Origin: Bacteroidales bacterium
GTDB taxonomy: Bacteria > Bacteroidota > Bacteroidia > Bacteroidales > UBA932
Assembly: GCA_017513445.1 (NCBI GenBank)
Contig: JAFXFS010000002.1
Span: 1-46,524 of the forward strand
Length of the DNA stretch: 46,524 nt
Direction of reading: 5' to 3'
The stretch's first letter is position 1. Every line of letters starts with the position of its first letter. Position numbers and translations under genes: made by a program. Below the pieces are notes generated by a model, which was not told the origin of the DNA, did not search any database, and saw nothing but the letters and a program-made list of their open reading frames with translations. Shown piece after piece: positions 1-8,981 of this stretch.

Positions 1-1
1 A

Positions 2-3000
2 GATAAAGAGTTGTCATTCGTAGTAACAGACAACAGTTCATCATCGAAGAAACGTACAGCAGTAGTAAGCGTAGTAGCAGCTAAGGGTGGCGAAGAGCAA
101 ATTCTATCAGTAGAGGTTGTACAACCAGGTACAGGTAGTGCTGCTTTGTTTATCCCTCTAACTGAATATAGCTTCGCATACACTGCAGTTACCGACTTTG
201 TTATCCCTGTAACAAAACTTAATGGTTCTAAATACACTATCGCTGCTCAGCCAGAATGGTTGACAATCAAAGCTGAAAGTGTTGGAACTGAAGCTCTTGT
301 AATCAGTATGGATGAACATAAGAGCAACGATCCAAGAACCGGTACTGTTGTGCTTCGTGCAACAAATGGTGACGATCAAACTCAGTACACAATTAAGATT
401 ACTCAACTTGGCTTGGATGGTCCAAATGTGAAATTCGATCGTGAAAGCATCGTAATTCCTATCAGAGCAATCACTAAAGCGGATGGTTACTATGTAGCAA
501 TGATCGGTGCAGATGCTAATACAAAATTGACTGTAATGCAAAGCAGCGTTGCTGGTGACCAATGGTTCAGCGGTGTAATCGAAGATAATAAAGTTTATAT
601 CGAGGCATCTGAAAATACTAAGTCAGCTAAGCGTTCAGGCCAACTTACAGTATTGGCACAAAGAGGTGAGCAAGAGCAAATCCTTACTGTAGAGGTTATT
701 CAACCGGGTACAGGTAGTGCTGCTTTGGAAATCGCACGTACAGAGTATGTATTCAGCTGGAGAGCAATCAGCTTGTATGAAATTCCAATCATCAGATTGA
801 ATGGAACACAATGGACAATTGATGCTCAACCAGAATGGATTGTTATCTACAACTGGGGTGGCGACCATCTGCATATGCACTTCGACCATAATGATAATGT
901 AGAATCAAGAGAGGGTGATATCGTTATCCGTGCAACAAATGGTGATGATGAGACTATCTATGTTATCCACATTAAACAATTAGGTACCGAAGGACCAGAC
1001 CTACAACTTTCACAATATGATATCGTTCTTCCACAAGAGGGAGCAACAGGTAATAACCACTCAATCGCAATTATTAATTACGATCCAATGGTAACTACTA
1101 CAATTCATAATAGTGAATCTTGGTTCTCTGGTCACATTGTTCACCCTGATGCAATCTTCTTCCACGCAGATCCAAACCCTAATTCAGATAAGAGAGAGGG
1201 TACTGTAACAATCCGTGCAGAACGTGGTGAAGAGTATCAAATTATCACTATCAATGTTGTTCAATTGGGTACAGGTAGTGCTGGATTGGAAATTCCAATT
1301 GCAAATTATACTGTGGGTGCTCCTGAACACAATGACTTCTATGTATCATTGACTCCACTAAATGGTAGTGTTTATACTGTAGATGCACAACCAACTTGGG
1401 TAACAAATATGAATGCTACACCATACGGTTTGACATTTGATATTCTAAGTAATGAGGCGTCAACAGAAACTCGTACAGGTAATATTATTCTACGTGTAAC
1501 AAATGGTGATGATGAGACTCAATATGTTATCTCATTGACTCAACTTGGTGTTGATGCTCCAAATGTAACACTTCCTGCATACGATTACACAGTTGCAGAT
1601 GTACAAACAAATCCATTGTATATACCTGCAATTGGAGTTGATGACAATACATCACTTGTGAAAGGTCCAATTGTAGATGCATCTTGGTTGACTGTAACTT
1701 ACGAAACATCAGGAACATACGAGAATTTCTTCAAAGTTGTAGCCACTGAAAATAAGGCAAGTGAAGATAGAGAAACTATCGTAACTGCTGTATTCGCAAG
1801 AGGTGGTGAAGAACAAATTATTACATTCAAGGTGACACAAGTTGGTAAGGGTAATCCTTATATAACTTCTGACAATATTGAGTATGTAGTGGGTAGTGCT
1901 GCCGGAGAATTAGAGATTCCATTTGAAACTAATACAACAGATTTAAGTTATAATGTGGAAGGCGATAATGGTCTAATTTCAGGTACTGTTACAATTAGTG
2001 ACAATAAAGCTGTTGTTAATTACACCCAAAACCCAGGTTCAACTGAGAGAACTCAGCTACTTCAACTTTATGCTTGGAAAGGAGATAGAGTTTGTGTGTT
2101 TACAACAGTAATCCGCCAATTACCATATGAACTACCAGAAATAGTTCTTTCAACAGATAAGATCGTTGCACCTTGTGATGAAACAGAGATTGATGTTAAG
2201 GTATTTGGTTTGGCAGATTTATTAGCATTGAGTTCATCGGTTAAACAAGATATAGCTTATAATGAGTATAGCTGGATTGATGTATCAAGATCAAGCGATG
2301 TTCTAAAGATAAAAATTTCTGAAAATACAGCTAAGGACAAACGTTCTGAAATTGTATATCTAACAGTTAGAATCAACAATCAAGTTGCAAGATACCCTAT
2401 CGAAGTAGTTCAATATGGTACAGGCGGTCCAAACTTGGCTATTGCAACAACTGAATTGGAATTCACAGCTGCAGGTTACACAGACTTTGCATTACCTATA
2501 ATTGCTAAGAATGGAACTACTTATACTGTTAAGGAAGCTCCTTCTTGGGTAACTGCAACACCTCAAACAGATTACTTGGAAATTGATGTACCAAACTATG
2601 AGTTGGTTGATCCAAGAGAGGGAGACATTGTTCTTGAAGCTACTTTGGGCTCTGAAACTCTATTGTATAGAATTGGTGTTAAACAAAATGGTGTTCAAGC
2701 TCCTAATGTTATTGCAGATCTATACAATGTAGTTCTTGGTAAGGAGGCTCAAACTGATGTTAATCCTGTTCACCTATTGAATGTTACAACAGGTGTTCAA
2801 TTAAGTGCCCCAATCTCATCAAGTACTTGGTTGAGCGCAACATTGACAGGTGAAACTGTTACATTTACTGCTACAGAAAATACTTCAGCTAAGCCAAGAA
2901 AGGGTATTGTTACAATAATTGCTTCAATTGGTACATATCAACAAGCAATTAATATCAATGTTACTCAACTTGGTAATGGTGGTGTAAATGTTCTTTTGGA

Positions 3001-3619
3001 TGAAACTCAGAAGTTCTACACAGCTAATGCTTATATAGGCGAAGAGGTGGCAATTTTGATAGACCCTGCTGAGGTGGTTGTAACAGTTGTTTCAACTCCA
3101 TCTTGGGTTAAGAATGCTACAATTAGTGGTGATAAGTTAACTTACGATGTTGACGCAAATACTTCAGCAGATCAACGTACAGGTACTATCATCCTTAAGG
3201 CTGTAAATGGTTCAGAATCACAATTCTACACTATTCAGATTGTTCAAATGGGTGCAGAAGGCCCTGAGGCATATCTATTGGTAGATAGTATTGAGTTGCC
3301 ATTCACTGCTCCAACATTCGCTGGCGGTGTTCCTGATGATTGGAGCAAAGTTGGTATCATCCCTGTTAAGGTAGTTGCAGGAACAGCAAAATTCCTAAGT
3401 AATTCTCCTACTCTTCCATTAAAGATTTCTGATGATGTGACAGGTATGCCAGCTTATGCTAAACCAGATGTAGAGTATGTAGTTTGGGTTGCAGCAATTA
3501 TTGATAACGTAACAGATTATGATATGAATCATACTGTAACAATCAGAGTTGAAAAGAATGGTCAAGAAATGTACTTGCCTGTTAAAGTTACTCAACTTCA
3601 CTCTTATGATGAACTATAA
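2..3619 (+). CDS. BACON-repeat surface/secreted protein, 5' partial
   Basis: The reading frame is open from base 2, so the true start and any signal peptide lie upstream; 1205 residues are visible. The protein is almost entirely tandem beta-sandwich repeats of about 90-100 residues, roughly twelve full copies and one partial. Each ends in a motif like TNGDDxTxYxIxIxQLG and most carry a W(L/V/F) motif such as AQPEW or SSTW. These are features of BACON domains, which are Bacteroidota-specific and found in surface or secreted glycan-related proteins. Copies 2-7 alternate between two subtypes: one with LNG..YT..AQPEW and one with a longer loop ending SENTKSAKR-like. No catalytic domain is visible, so any enzyme or lipoprotein anchor would be in the missing N-terminus. 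The ligand cannot be inferred. Family confidence is good; the role (adhesion or glycan binding) is inference. Confidence 0.8.
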   Translation, partial: DKELSFVVTDNSSSSKKRTAVVSVVAAKGGEEQILSVEVVQPGTGSAALFIPLTEYSFAYTAVTDFVIPVTKLNGSKYTIAAQPEWLTIKAESVGTEALVISMDEHKSNDPRTGTVVLRATNGDDQTQYTIKITQLGLDGPNVKFDRESIVIPIRAITKADGYYVAMIGADANTKLTVMQSSVAGDQWFSGVIEDNKVYIEASENTKSAKRSGQLTVLAQRGEQEQILTVEVIQPGTGSAALEIARTEYVFSWRAISLYEIPIIRLNGTQWTIDAQPEWIVIYNWGGDHLHMHFDHNDNVESREGDIVIRATNGDDETIYVIHIKQLGTEGPDLQLSQYDIVLPQEGATGNNHSIAIINYDPMVTTTIHNSESWFSGHIVHPDAIFFHADPNPNSDKREGTVTIRAERGEEYQIITINVVQLGTGSAGLEIPIANYTVGAPEHNDFYVSLTPLNGSVYTVDAQPTWVTNMNATPYGLTFDILSNEASTETRTGNIILRVTNGDDETQYVISLTQLGVDAPNVTLPAYDYTVADVQTNPLYIPAIGVDDNTSLVKGPIVDASWLTVTYETSGTYENFFKVVATENKASEDRETIVTAVFARGGEEQIITFKVTQVGKGNPYITSDNIEYVVGSAAGELEIPFETNTTDLSYNVEGDNGLISGTVTISDNKAVVNYTQNPGSTERTQLLQLYAWKGDRVCVFTTVIRQLPYELPEIVLSTDKIVAPCDETEIDVKVFGLADLLALSSSVKQDIAYNEYSWIDVSRSSDVLKIKISENTAKDKRSEIVYLTVRINNQVARYPIEVVQYGTGGPNLAIATTELEFTAAGYTDFALPIIAKNGTTYTVKEAPSWVTATPQTDYLEIDVPNYELVDPREGDIVLEATLGSETLLYRIGVKQNGVQAPNVIADLYNVVLGKEAQTDVNPVHLLNVTTGVQLSAPISSSTWLSATLTGETVTFTATENTSAKPRKGIVTIIASIGTYQQAININVTQLGNGGVNVLLDETQKFYTANAYIGEEVAILIDPAEVVVTVVSTPSWVKNATISGDKLTYDVDANTSADQRTGTIILKAVNGSESQFYTIQIVQMGAEGPEAYLLVDSIELPFTAPTFAGGVPDDWSKVGIIPVKVVAGTAKFLSNSPTLPLKISDDVTGMPAYAKPDVEYVVWVAAIIDNVTDYDMNHTVTIRVEKNGQEMYLPVKVTQLHSYDEL

Positions 3620-3629
3620 TATCTAAATG

Positions 3630-3656
3630 TGCATTGCTCCCATTTCGGGAGCAGCA
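3630..3656 (+). terminator. hairpin just after the BACON gene
   Basis: GCTCCC and GGGAGC pair around an ATTTC loop, with flanking TGC/GCA pairing, 10 bases after the stop codon. There is no U-tract, so alone it is more likely a 3'-end stabilising hairpin than a terminator. Confidence 0.45.
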
Positions 3657-3675
3657 CAAATAGATTAGAAAATAG

Positions 3676-3712
3676 AAGAGAGCAGTCAAATGGCTGCTCT
3701 CTTTCTTTTTCT
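3676..3712 (+). terminator. Rho-independent terminator of the BACON gene
   Basis: AAGAGAGCAG (3676-3685) pairs perfectly with CTGCTCTCTT (3694-3703) around an 8-base loop and is followed by a T-rich run. It lies 57 bases after the BACON stop codon. Confidence 0.85.
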
Positions 3713-3960
3713 TCGTCATTGCTGGACTTTTTTCCCGTCATTGCTGGGCGCAGCCCGGCAATCTATTGAACATCAACACGTTAAATGTGTAAAACAGATC
3801 CCCGAGCAAGCTCGGGAATGACGTAAATGCCTTCGTCATTGCTGGACTTTTTTTCCGTCATTGCTGGGCGCAGCCCGGCAATCTATTGAGCATCAATACT
3901 GTAAAACAGATTCCCGAGCAAGCTCGGGAATGACGTAAATGCGCAGCCCGGCAATCTATT
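3711..3960. repeat. tandemly duplicated REP-like palindromic element
   Basis: Two near-identical units (3711-3830 and 3831-3942) are followed by an 18-base third fragment (3943-3960). Each unit has two palindromes: TTGCTGGGC..GCCCGGCAA and CCCGAGC-AA-GCTCGGG, bounded by CGTCATT and AATCT-type ends. The same element type recurs after asnB (36.8-37.06 kb), so this is a dispersed family. This stretch fills the interval between the convergent BACON gene and glgB and holds no gene. The third fragment contains the glgB stop codon. Confidence 0.85.
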
Positions 3961-5944
3961 CTCTCTTCAGTACCATACAGGTTCTACTTGGGATATAAAG
4001 CGATAGTAGATCCTCTTTGCCAATTCGTTGAGTAAAGTGTTCAGTCTTAGTATCGATGCGATCAAAACCATTATAAAGAGTTGCATCACTCTCCAAGACA
4101 ACACTCCATTTGCCTGCAGGAACATCAAACATATAATCGCTGAATGATCCAGAAGGGTTGAAGTTAAATACAAATAGATACTCTCCTCGAGAGAAGATTA
4201 ATATCTTCTTCTCTTCATCCTGACGAATTATCTTTAATTTACCTTTAAGTATTTTATTATCAATAAATAGATGTACCATATCTCTGTCGAACAGCATAAG
4301 TGGACGATATCTTAGGTAATCTGCTTCAGATAGAGACCATTGTCTGCGTGCGTGTTTATATGACCATCCATTACCCTCGCGAGGGAAGTCTATCCATTCA
4401 GGGTGTCCAAACTCATTTCCCATAAATGTTAAATATCCATTTCCGGCAGTCGCTGCTGTTACCAAGCGAATCATCTTATGAAGAGCAATCCCTCTATCAA
4501 CAATTAGATTTTGAGATTCAAGGTTCATAGAGAAGTACATTTCTTTGTCCATTAGTCTGAAAATCAATGTTTTATCGCCTACTAATGCTTGATCGTGGCA
4601 CTCGGCATAGCTTATAGTCTTTTCATCTTCTCTCTTGTTGGAAAGTTGATAGAAAATCTCTCCAACACTCCATTGCCAATCATCCAACTCCTTAATCCAC
4701 TTAATCCAATGGTCGGCAATACCCATACTCATACGATAGTCAAATCCTACACCACCATTCTTAATAGGAACAGCAAGTCCAGGCATACCTGACATATCTT
4801 CCGCTATTGTAATAGATTTAGGGTTTATCTCTTTTATTAAAATATTTGCAAGTCCTAAATATGTTATAGCATCCTCATCTTGGCCACCATCAAAGTAACT
4901 TTCATAACCCATAAAATCTCTCTCAAGGCCGTGGTCATAGTAGAGCATACTTGTCACTCCATCAAATCTGAAGCCATCAAGGTGATACTCTTCGCACCAA
5001 TATTTACAATTTGAAAGAAGCAGGTGCAGAGTCTCATTCTTGCCATAATCAAAACATCTGGTCCTCCAAGCAGGATGGAAGCCTCTATCTCCTGCGTGGA
5101 AATAGAGCGTTGTACTGCCATCAAATTTGCTCAAACTCTCAGTTTCATTCATAACACTGTGAGAGTGAACAATATCCATAATTACTGCAATCCCACGCTT
5201 GTGTGCATCATCAACAAGGGCCTTAAACTCTTCAGGTGTACCAAAGCGACTTGACAGTGCGAAGAAGTTTGCAACCTGGTATCCAAAGGAACCATAGTAA
5301 GGATGTTCCTGAAGAGCCATAATTTGAATTACATTATAGCCAAGTTCAGCAATGTGTGGCAATACATTCAATCTAAACTCTTCAAAGGTACCAACACCCT
5401 CTCTCTCGGTTGCCATACCAATATGAGTTTCATAAATAAATGGATTTGTAACCTTAGGACCCCATTTCCTTTTCCATTTATAAGGTGTTGCAGGAGACCA
5501 TACTTGAGCTGAAAAAATCTTTGTATGATCATCTTGAACGCATCGGTTTGCATAGGTAGGGATACGTTCTCCAGCTCCTCCCGGCCATTCAATATACCAT
5601 TTGTACAGGTCACCGTGATGTACTCTATCTAATGGCACTTTTAACTCCCAATTGCCATTTCCAAGAGGTTGTAAAGCATATTCCTGAGAAATTTTCCAAC
5701 CATTAAAATCACCAATCAGATAGACTTTAGTGGCATTTGGAGCATACTCTCTAAAAAGCCAATCCTTGCCATCGTTATGAAGCATATAGTAGAGGTGATT
5801 ATTGATTGAATCATATAATCTGCCACCCCTTCCTGCAAGAGAATCTTTTCTCCATTTAATATTATTGCTTCTTCGAATAATAATCTCCTGGTATGGTTTC
5901 AGCCAAGAATCCTTTTCGTAAAAAGCCTTATTGCAACTCTTCAT
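3956..5944 (-). CDS. glgB: 1,4-alpha-glucan (glycogen) branching enzyme, GH13
   Basis: 662 residues. It cuts alpha-1,4 glucan chains and re-attaches them by alpha-1,6 bonds in cytoplasmic glycogen synthesis. A CBM48-like N-terminal region (REYAPNATKVYLIGDFNGW) precedes the GH13 barrel. The conserved regions are visible: MDIVHSH near residue 257, DGFRFDG near 326 (nucleophile Asp), IAEDMSG near 381 (acid/base Glu) and ECHDQ near 448. The short N-terminus and motif style resemble the eukaryotic-like branching enzymes (GH13 subfamily 8). The ATG overlaps the end of xseB by 17 bases, so it is translated from the xseA-xseB transcript. The last codon and the TAG stop lie at the edge of a REP-like repeat copy (3943-3960), so the original C-terminus may have been altered by the insertion. 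Function is confident. Confidence 0.93.
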   Translation of the reverse strand: MKSCNKAFYEKDSWLKPYQEIIIRRSNNIKWRKDSLAGRGGRLYDSINNHLYYMLHNDGKDWLFREYAPNATKVYLIGDFNGWKISQEYALQPLGNGNWELKVPLDRVHHGDLYKWYIEWPGGAGERIPTYANRCVQDDHTKIFSAQVWSPATPYKWKRKWGPKVTNPFIYETHIGMATEREGVGTFEEFRLNVLPHIAELGYNVIQIMALQEHPYYGSFGYQVANFFALSSRFGTPEEFKALVDDAHKRGIAVIMDIVHSHSVMNETESLSKFDGSTTLYFHAGDRGFHPAWRTRCFDYGKNETLHLLLSNCKYWCEEYHLDGFRFDGVTSMLYYDHGLERDFMGYESYFDGGQDEDAITYLGLANILIKEINPKSITIAEDMSGMPGLAVPIKNGGVGFDYRMSMGIADHWIKWIKELDDWQWSVGEIFYQLSNKREDEKTISYAECHDQALVGDKTLIFRLMDKEMYFSMNLESQNLIVDRGIALHKMIRLVTAATAGNGYLTFMGNEFGHPEWIDFPREGNGWSYKHARRQWSLSEADYLRYRPLMLFDRDMVHLFIDNKILKGKLKIIRQDEEKKILIFSRGEYLFVFNFNPSGSFSDYMFDVPAGKWSVVLESDATLYNGFDRIDTKTEHFTQRIGKEDLLSLYIPSRTCMVLKRE

Positions 5945-6122
5945 TATTTAATATTTTATCAAGTTCAACTTCGTTCTCTTTAAGTATAGATTTACAATGT
6001 TTTATAAGCTCTTGAGCCCTTTTGACATCTTTAATGCTCTCTGAAAAATCTCTTTGAGCACCCTCCATTCTTGAGAGAATTGCTTCTAACTCTTTCAGAG
6101 CATCTTCATATTTAATATCCAT
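5928..6122 (-). CDS. xseB: exodeoxyribonuclease VII small subunit
   Basis: 64 residues, matching the usual small size of XseB. It starts MDIKYEDALKELEAILSRME, the typical pattern of this helical hairpin protein, and continues with a charged helix. It binds XseA to form exonuclease VII, which degrades single-stranded DNA into oligonucleotides. It starts two bases after the xseA stop and overlaps glgB by 17 bases, so the three genes form a tightly coupled minus-strand operon. Too small for many motifs, but the position next to xseA makes the call secure. Confidence 0.92.
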   Translation of the reverse strand: MDIKYEDALKELEAILSRMEGAQRDFSESIKDVKRAQELIKHCKSILKENEVELDKILNNEELQ

Positions 6123-6124
6123 AT

Positions 6125-7315
6125 CTAATACTTTTTAATGTTATCAATAGTAACTTCAGCGATACCATCACTGAATATCAATTTTATACTTTTACCCTTT
6201 TCCAATCCATCAACAGATGCAATTCTGCCACTCTCTCCACTTGCAATTATATAGCCCTCTTTCAGTAGTGTGCGGGGATCTTTTGCACAAATTATTGCAT
6301 CATATTTATCTAACAGGTTTTGTTGTGAAAGCAGGGAGAGTTTGGCTGCAGATGTAATTCTCTCACGTAATCTTTCAATAATCTGTAATTGATTGTTTAT
6401 CAAGTTTTTACAACTTCTTGAAATCCTATCCATCATCTCGTCCAATCGACTCTCAAGATCCAGATAAATATCGATTACATAGTCTGCAAGTGCTGTTGGT
6501 GTTTTGACGCTTACTGCACTTACGAGGTCGCAAATGTGGATGTCGTGGTCGTGACCAACAGCACTCATTACGGGTAGTGGGAATTGAGCAATATTTGCAC
6601 AAAGGTCATAATCATCAAAACAACTCAGTTCTACAGCCGATCCGCCTCCACGCATAATCATCACAGCATCAAAATCGTTACATCTTAATGCAATCTCATC
6701 AAGTGCTGCAATTATTGAACCGGGAGACTCGACACCTTGCATCAGGGCAGGGAAGAGTGTCGTGTGAATTTTATAACCATACTCATTATGAGAGATATGT
6801 TGCATAAAATCACGATAACCGGCAGCAGTTTCAGAAGAGATAATGGCAAATCTCTTAGGAGTGATTGGAAAGGCAAGCTCTCGATTCATATCCATAAGCC
6901 CCTCATCTTTAAGACGCTGTAATGTTTCAAGGCGGATTCTCTCAGCTTCTCCAATAGTATAAGATGGCTCTATGTCATTAATGTTTAAGCTTAATCCATA
7001 TTGTGGAGAAAAATCTACTTTAGCACGAACTAAAATTTTAAGTCCACTCTCCAGTGATGCCCCGGTTGCAGATTCAAAGTAGGGCATTATTACACGAAAA
7101 TAGCTATTCCAAATAGTGGCTCTTACTCTTGCAACTATAACGCCTCTATCGCTATCTTTTTCAATAAGTTCGAGGTAGCAATGTCCGGAAGAGTAATTGA
7201 AGGAGATCTCTCCAATCTCAGCACAAACCCAATAATTTGAACCAAATCTCTCCTCTATCGTCTCTTTTAGCTCATCTAAAATCCTTTTAAGAGGAAGAAT
7301 TTCTTTGTTCGACAT
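6125..7315 (-). CDS. xseA: exodeoxyribonuclease VII large subunit
   Basis: 396 residues, near the usual length. An N-terminal OB-fold (residues about 1-110, with YWVCAEIGEISFNYSSGHCYLEL) is followed by the exonuclease VII catalytic domain, with FAIISSETAAGYRDFM near 150-170, MIMRGGGSAVELSCFDDYDL near 215-235 and PVMSAVGHDHDIHICD near 245-260. A helical region and a small C-terminal domain follow. It is the catalytic subunit of the XseAB nuclease acting on single-stranded DNA in repair. First gene of xseA-xseB-glgB and divergent from engB. A TATTTTTG box on the minus strand (7339-7346) is a candidate promoter. Confidence 0.95.
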   Translation of the reverse strand: MSNKEILPLKRILDELKETIEERFGSNYWVCAEIGEISFNYSSGHCYLELIEKDSDRGVIVARVRATIWNSYFRVIMPYFESATGASLESGLKILVRAKVDFSPQYGLSLNINDIEPSYTIGEAERIRLETLQRLKDEGLMDMNRELAFPITPKRFAIISSETAAGYRDFMQHISHNEYGYKIHTTLFPALMQGVESPGSIIAALDEIALRCNDFDAVMIMRGGGSAVELSCFDDYDLCANIAQFPLPVMSAVGHDHDIHICDLVSAVSVKTPTALADYVIDIYLDLESRLDEMMDRISRSCKNLINNQLQIIERLRERITSAAKLSLLSQQNLLDKYDAIICAKDPRTLLKEGYIIASGESGRIASVDGLEKGKSIKLIFSDGIAEVTIDNIKKY

Positions 7316-7338
7316 AAAACCACTAATAATGTTCTTTA

Positions 7339-7346
7339 CAAAAATA
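7339..7346 (-). promoter_or_regulatory. candidate -7 box for xseA operon
   Basis: On the minus strand this reads TATTTTTG, matching the Bacteroidota -7 consensus TAnnTTTG, 24 bases before the xseA ATG. No clear TTTG -33 element is seen at the usual spacing. Confidence 0.5.
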
Positions 7347-7380
7347 ACAAATTCATTCTTTTTTTTCTCTTTTTATCTTA

Positions 7381-7396
7381 TACTTTTGTACTTTTG
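7381..7396 (+). promoter_or_regulatory. doubled -7 box before engB
   Basis: TACTTTTG occurs twice back to back (7381-7388 and 7389-7396), each matching TAnnTTTG, 21-30 bases before the engB ATG. No convincing -33 TTTG is present, so the active box is unknown. Confidence 0.55.
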
Positions 7397-7417
7397 TAGC
7401 GAAATAAATCTCAATTT

Positions 7418-8029
7418 ATGAAGATTACACAAGCAACCTTTGCCGGAAGTAGTAGCCGCCTTAGTGAAAGACCAAAAGACAGGTATATGGAATTTGCCTT
7501 CATAGGTCGCTCTAACGTGGGTAAATCCTCTTTGATAAATATGTTGTGCAACCAGAAAAAGTTGGCACATACATCTTCTACACCGGGAAAAACTCAGCTT
7601 GTAAATCACTTCCTTATCAATAAAGAGTGGTATCTTGTGGATTTACCAGGTTATGGATATGCTAAAATGTCTAAGACAGGTCGAGTGCGTCTTGAAAAGA
7701 TTATTCGCGACTATGTCTTTACATCTCCTGATATGGTAAATTTGTTTGTGCTGCTTGATTCGCGTCTTGATATCCAAAAGATAGATTTGGACTTCATTAT
7801 AGAGTTGGGACAGGCAGGTATCCCATTTTCAATTATCTACACTAAGGCAGATAAATCAGGTGTGAATAAATTAAATGCGCAGTTGGAGAAGAATAGAGAG
7901 ACTCTATTGAATTATTGGGAAGAGTTACCACCTGTTTTTATTACATCATCAGAGACAGGAGATGGTAGAGATGATGTTTTATCTTACATTGAATCAATAA
8001 TAAAGGATATAAAATCAAAATCAAACTAA
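7418..8029 (+). CDS. engB: ribosome biogenesis GTPase EngB/YsxC
   Basis: 203 residues, the normal size for this TRAFAC-class GTPase, which acts in assembly of the large ribosomal subunit. The motifs are clear: G1 GRSNVGKSSL near residue 28, G2/switch TPGKTQLVNHF near 55, G3 DLPGYG near 76, and TKAD as the G4 motif near 147. The start follows the two TAnnTTTG boxes and leaves a normal short N-terminus. It is first in a plus-strand run with prs (4-base gap) and nadE. Confidence 0.95.
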   Translation: MKITQATFAGSSSRLSERPKDRYMEFAFIGRSNVGKSSLINMLCNQKKLAHTSSTPGKTQLVNHFLINKEWYLVDLPGYGYAKMSKTGRVRLEKIIRDYVFTSPDMVNLFVLLDSRLDIQKIDLDFIIELGQAGIPFSIIYTKADKSGVNKLNAQLEKNRETLLNYWEELPPVFITSSETGDGRDDVLSYIESIIKDIKSKSN

Positions 8030-8033
8030 AATT

Positions 8034-8981
8034 ATGGAACAACACGATCACGTAATTAAGGTATTTTCTTGCAGAGGATCAAGATACTTGGCAGAAAAAA
8101 TCGCAAAATCATTGGGAGTTGAATTAGGTCAGTCTGAAGTTACAGTATTCAGTGACGGTGAATTTCAACCTTCTTACTTAGAGAGTGTGCGTGGAGCAAC
8201 AGTCTTTATCATTCAATCTACATTCCCTCCTGTAGAAAACCTTATGGAACTTTTACTTATGATTGATGCAGCCAGAAGAGCATCTGCATACAAAGTTATT
8301 GCTGTTATTCCATATTTTGGTTGGGCTAGACAGGATCGTAAAGATCGTCCAAGAGTATCAATCGGAGCCAAGTTAGTTGCCAATTTGCTACACGCTGCTG
8401 GTTGTGATAGAGTTATGACAGCAGACCTTCACGCAGATCAAATTCAGGGCTTCTTTGATTTCCCAGTAGATCACATATATGCAAGCACAATTTTCTTGAA
8501 ATATTTGAGAGATTTGAAACTTGAGAATATGTCTATTGCATCTCCTGATATGGGTGGTGCTAAGAGAGCAAATGCTTATTCTCGTATTCTTGGTGTGCCT
8601 ATGATTATCTGTCACAAATCTCGTGAAAAAGCTAATCAAGTTGGTACAATGACTGCAATTGGAGAGGTTGAAGGAAGAAATGTCGTGATTGTAGATGATA
8701 TGGTTGATACAGGTGGTACAATTGCTAAATGTTCACAAATCCTTATGGAAAAGGGAGCATTGAGTGTAAGAGCAGTTGCCACACACCCTGTACTTTCAGG
8801 AAAAGCTTACGAAACAATTGCTAAATCTGCATTGCAAGAGTTTATCGTAACAGATACACTTCCATTGAGAGAAGATGTTGATACATCTAAATTTACAGTC
8901 TTGACAGTAGCCGATATTTTTGCCGATATTATTGAAAAAGTTTACGATAATAAACCAATAAGTCCGACATTTATATTTTAA
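8034..8981 (+). CDS. prs: ribose-phosphate pyrophosphokinase
   Basis: 315 residues, standard length. It makes PRPP from ribose 5-phosphate and ATP for nucleotide, histidine, tryptophan and NAD synthesis. Visible motifs include the ATP-contacting FSDGEFQP near residue 40, GWARQDRKDRPR near 100-112, the metal-binding TADLHADQIQGFF near 130, and the PRPP-binding loop VIVDDMVDTGGT near 222-233. The stop codon overlaps the nadE start by one base (TAATG), so prs and nadE are translationally coupled. The pairing makes sense because NAD synthesis consumes PRPP. Confidence 0.95.
   Translation: MEQHDHVIKVFSCRGSRYLAEKIAKSLGVELGQSEVTVFSDGEFQPSYLESVRGATVFIIQSTFPPVENLMELLLMIDAARRASAYKVIAVIPYFGWARQDRKDRPRVSIGAKLVANLLHAAGCDRVMTADLHADQIQGFFDFPVDHIYASTIFLKYLRDLKLENMSIASPDMGGAKRANAYSRILGVPMIICHKSREKANQVGTMTAIGEVEGRNVVIVDDMVDTGGTIAKCSQILMEKGALSVRAVATHPVLSGKAYETIAKSALQEFIVTDTLPLREDVDTSKFTVLTVADIFADIIEKVYDNKPISPTFIF

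Noticed and set aside
158-1718. Open frames on the minus strand and in another plus frame inside the BACON gene
   Set aside because: They are shadows of the repeat-coding frame, rich in Cys/Ser/Ile from reverse reading, with no known motifs.
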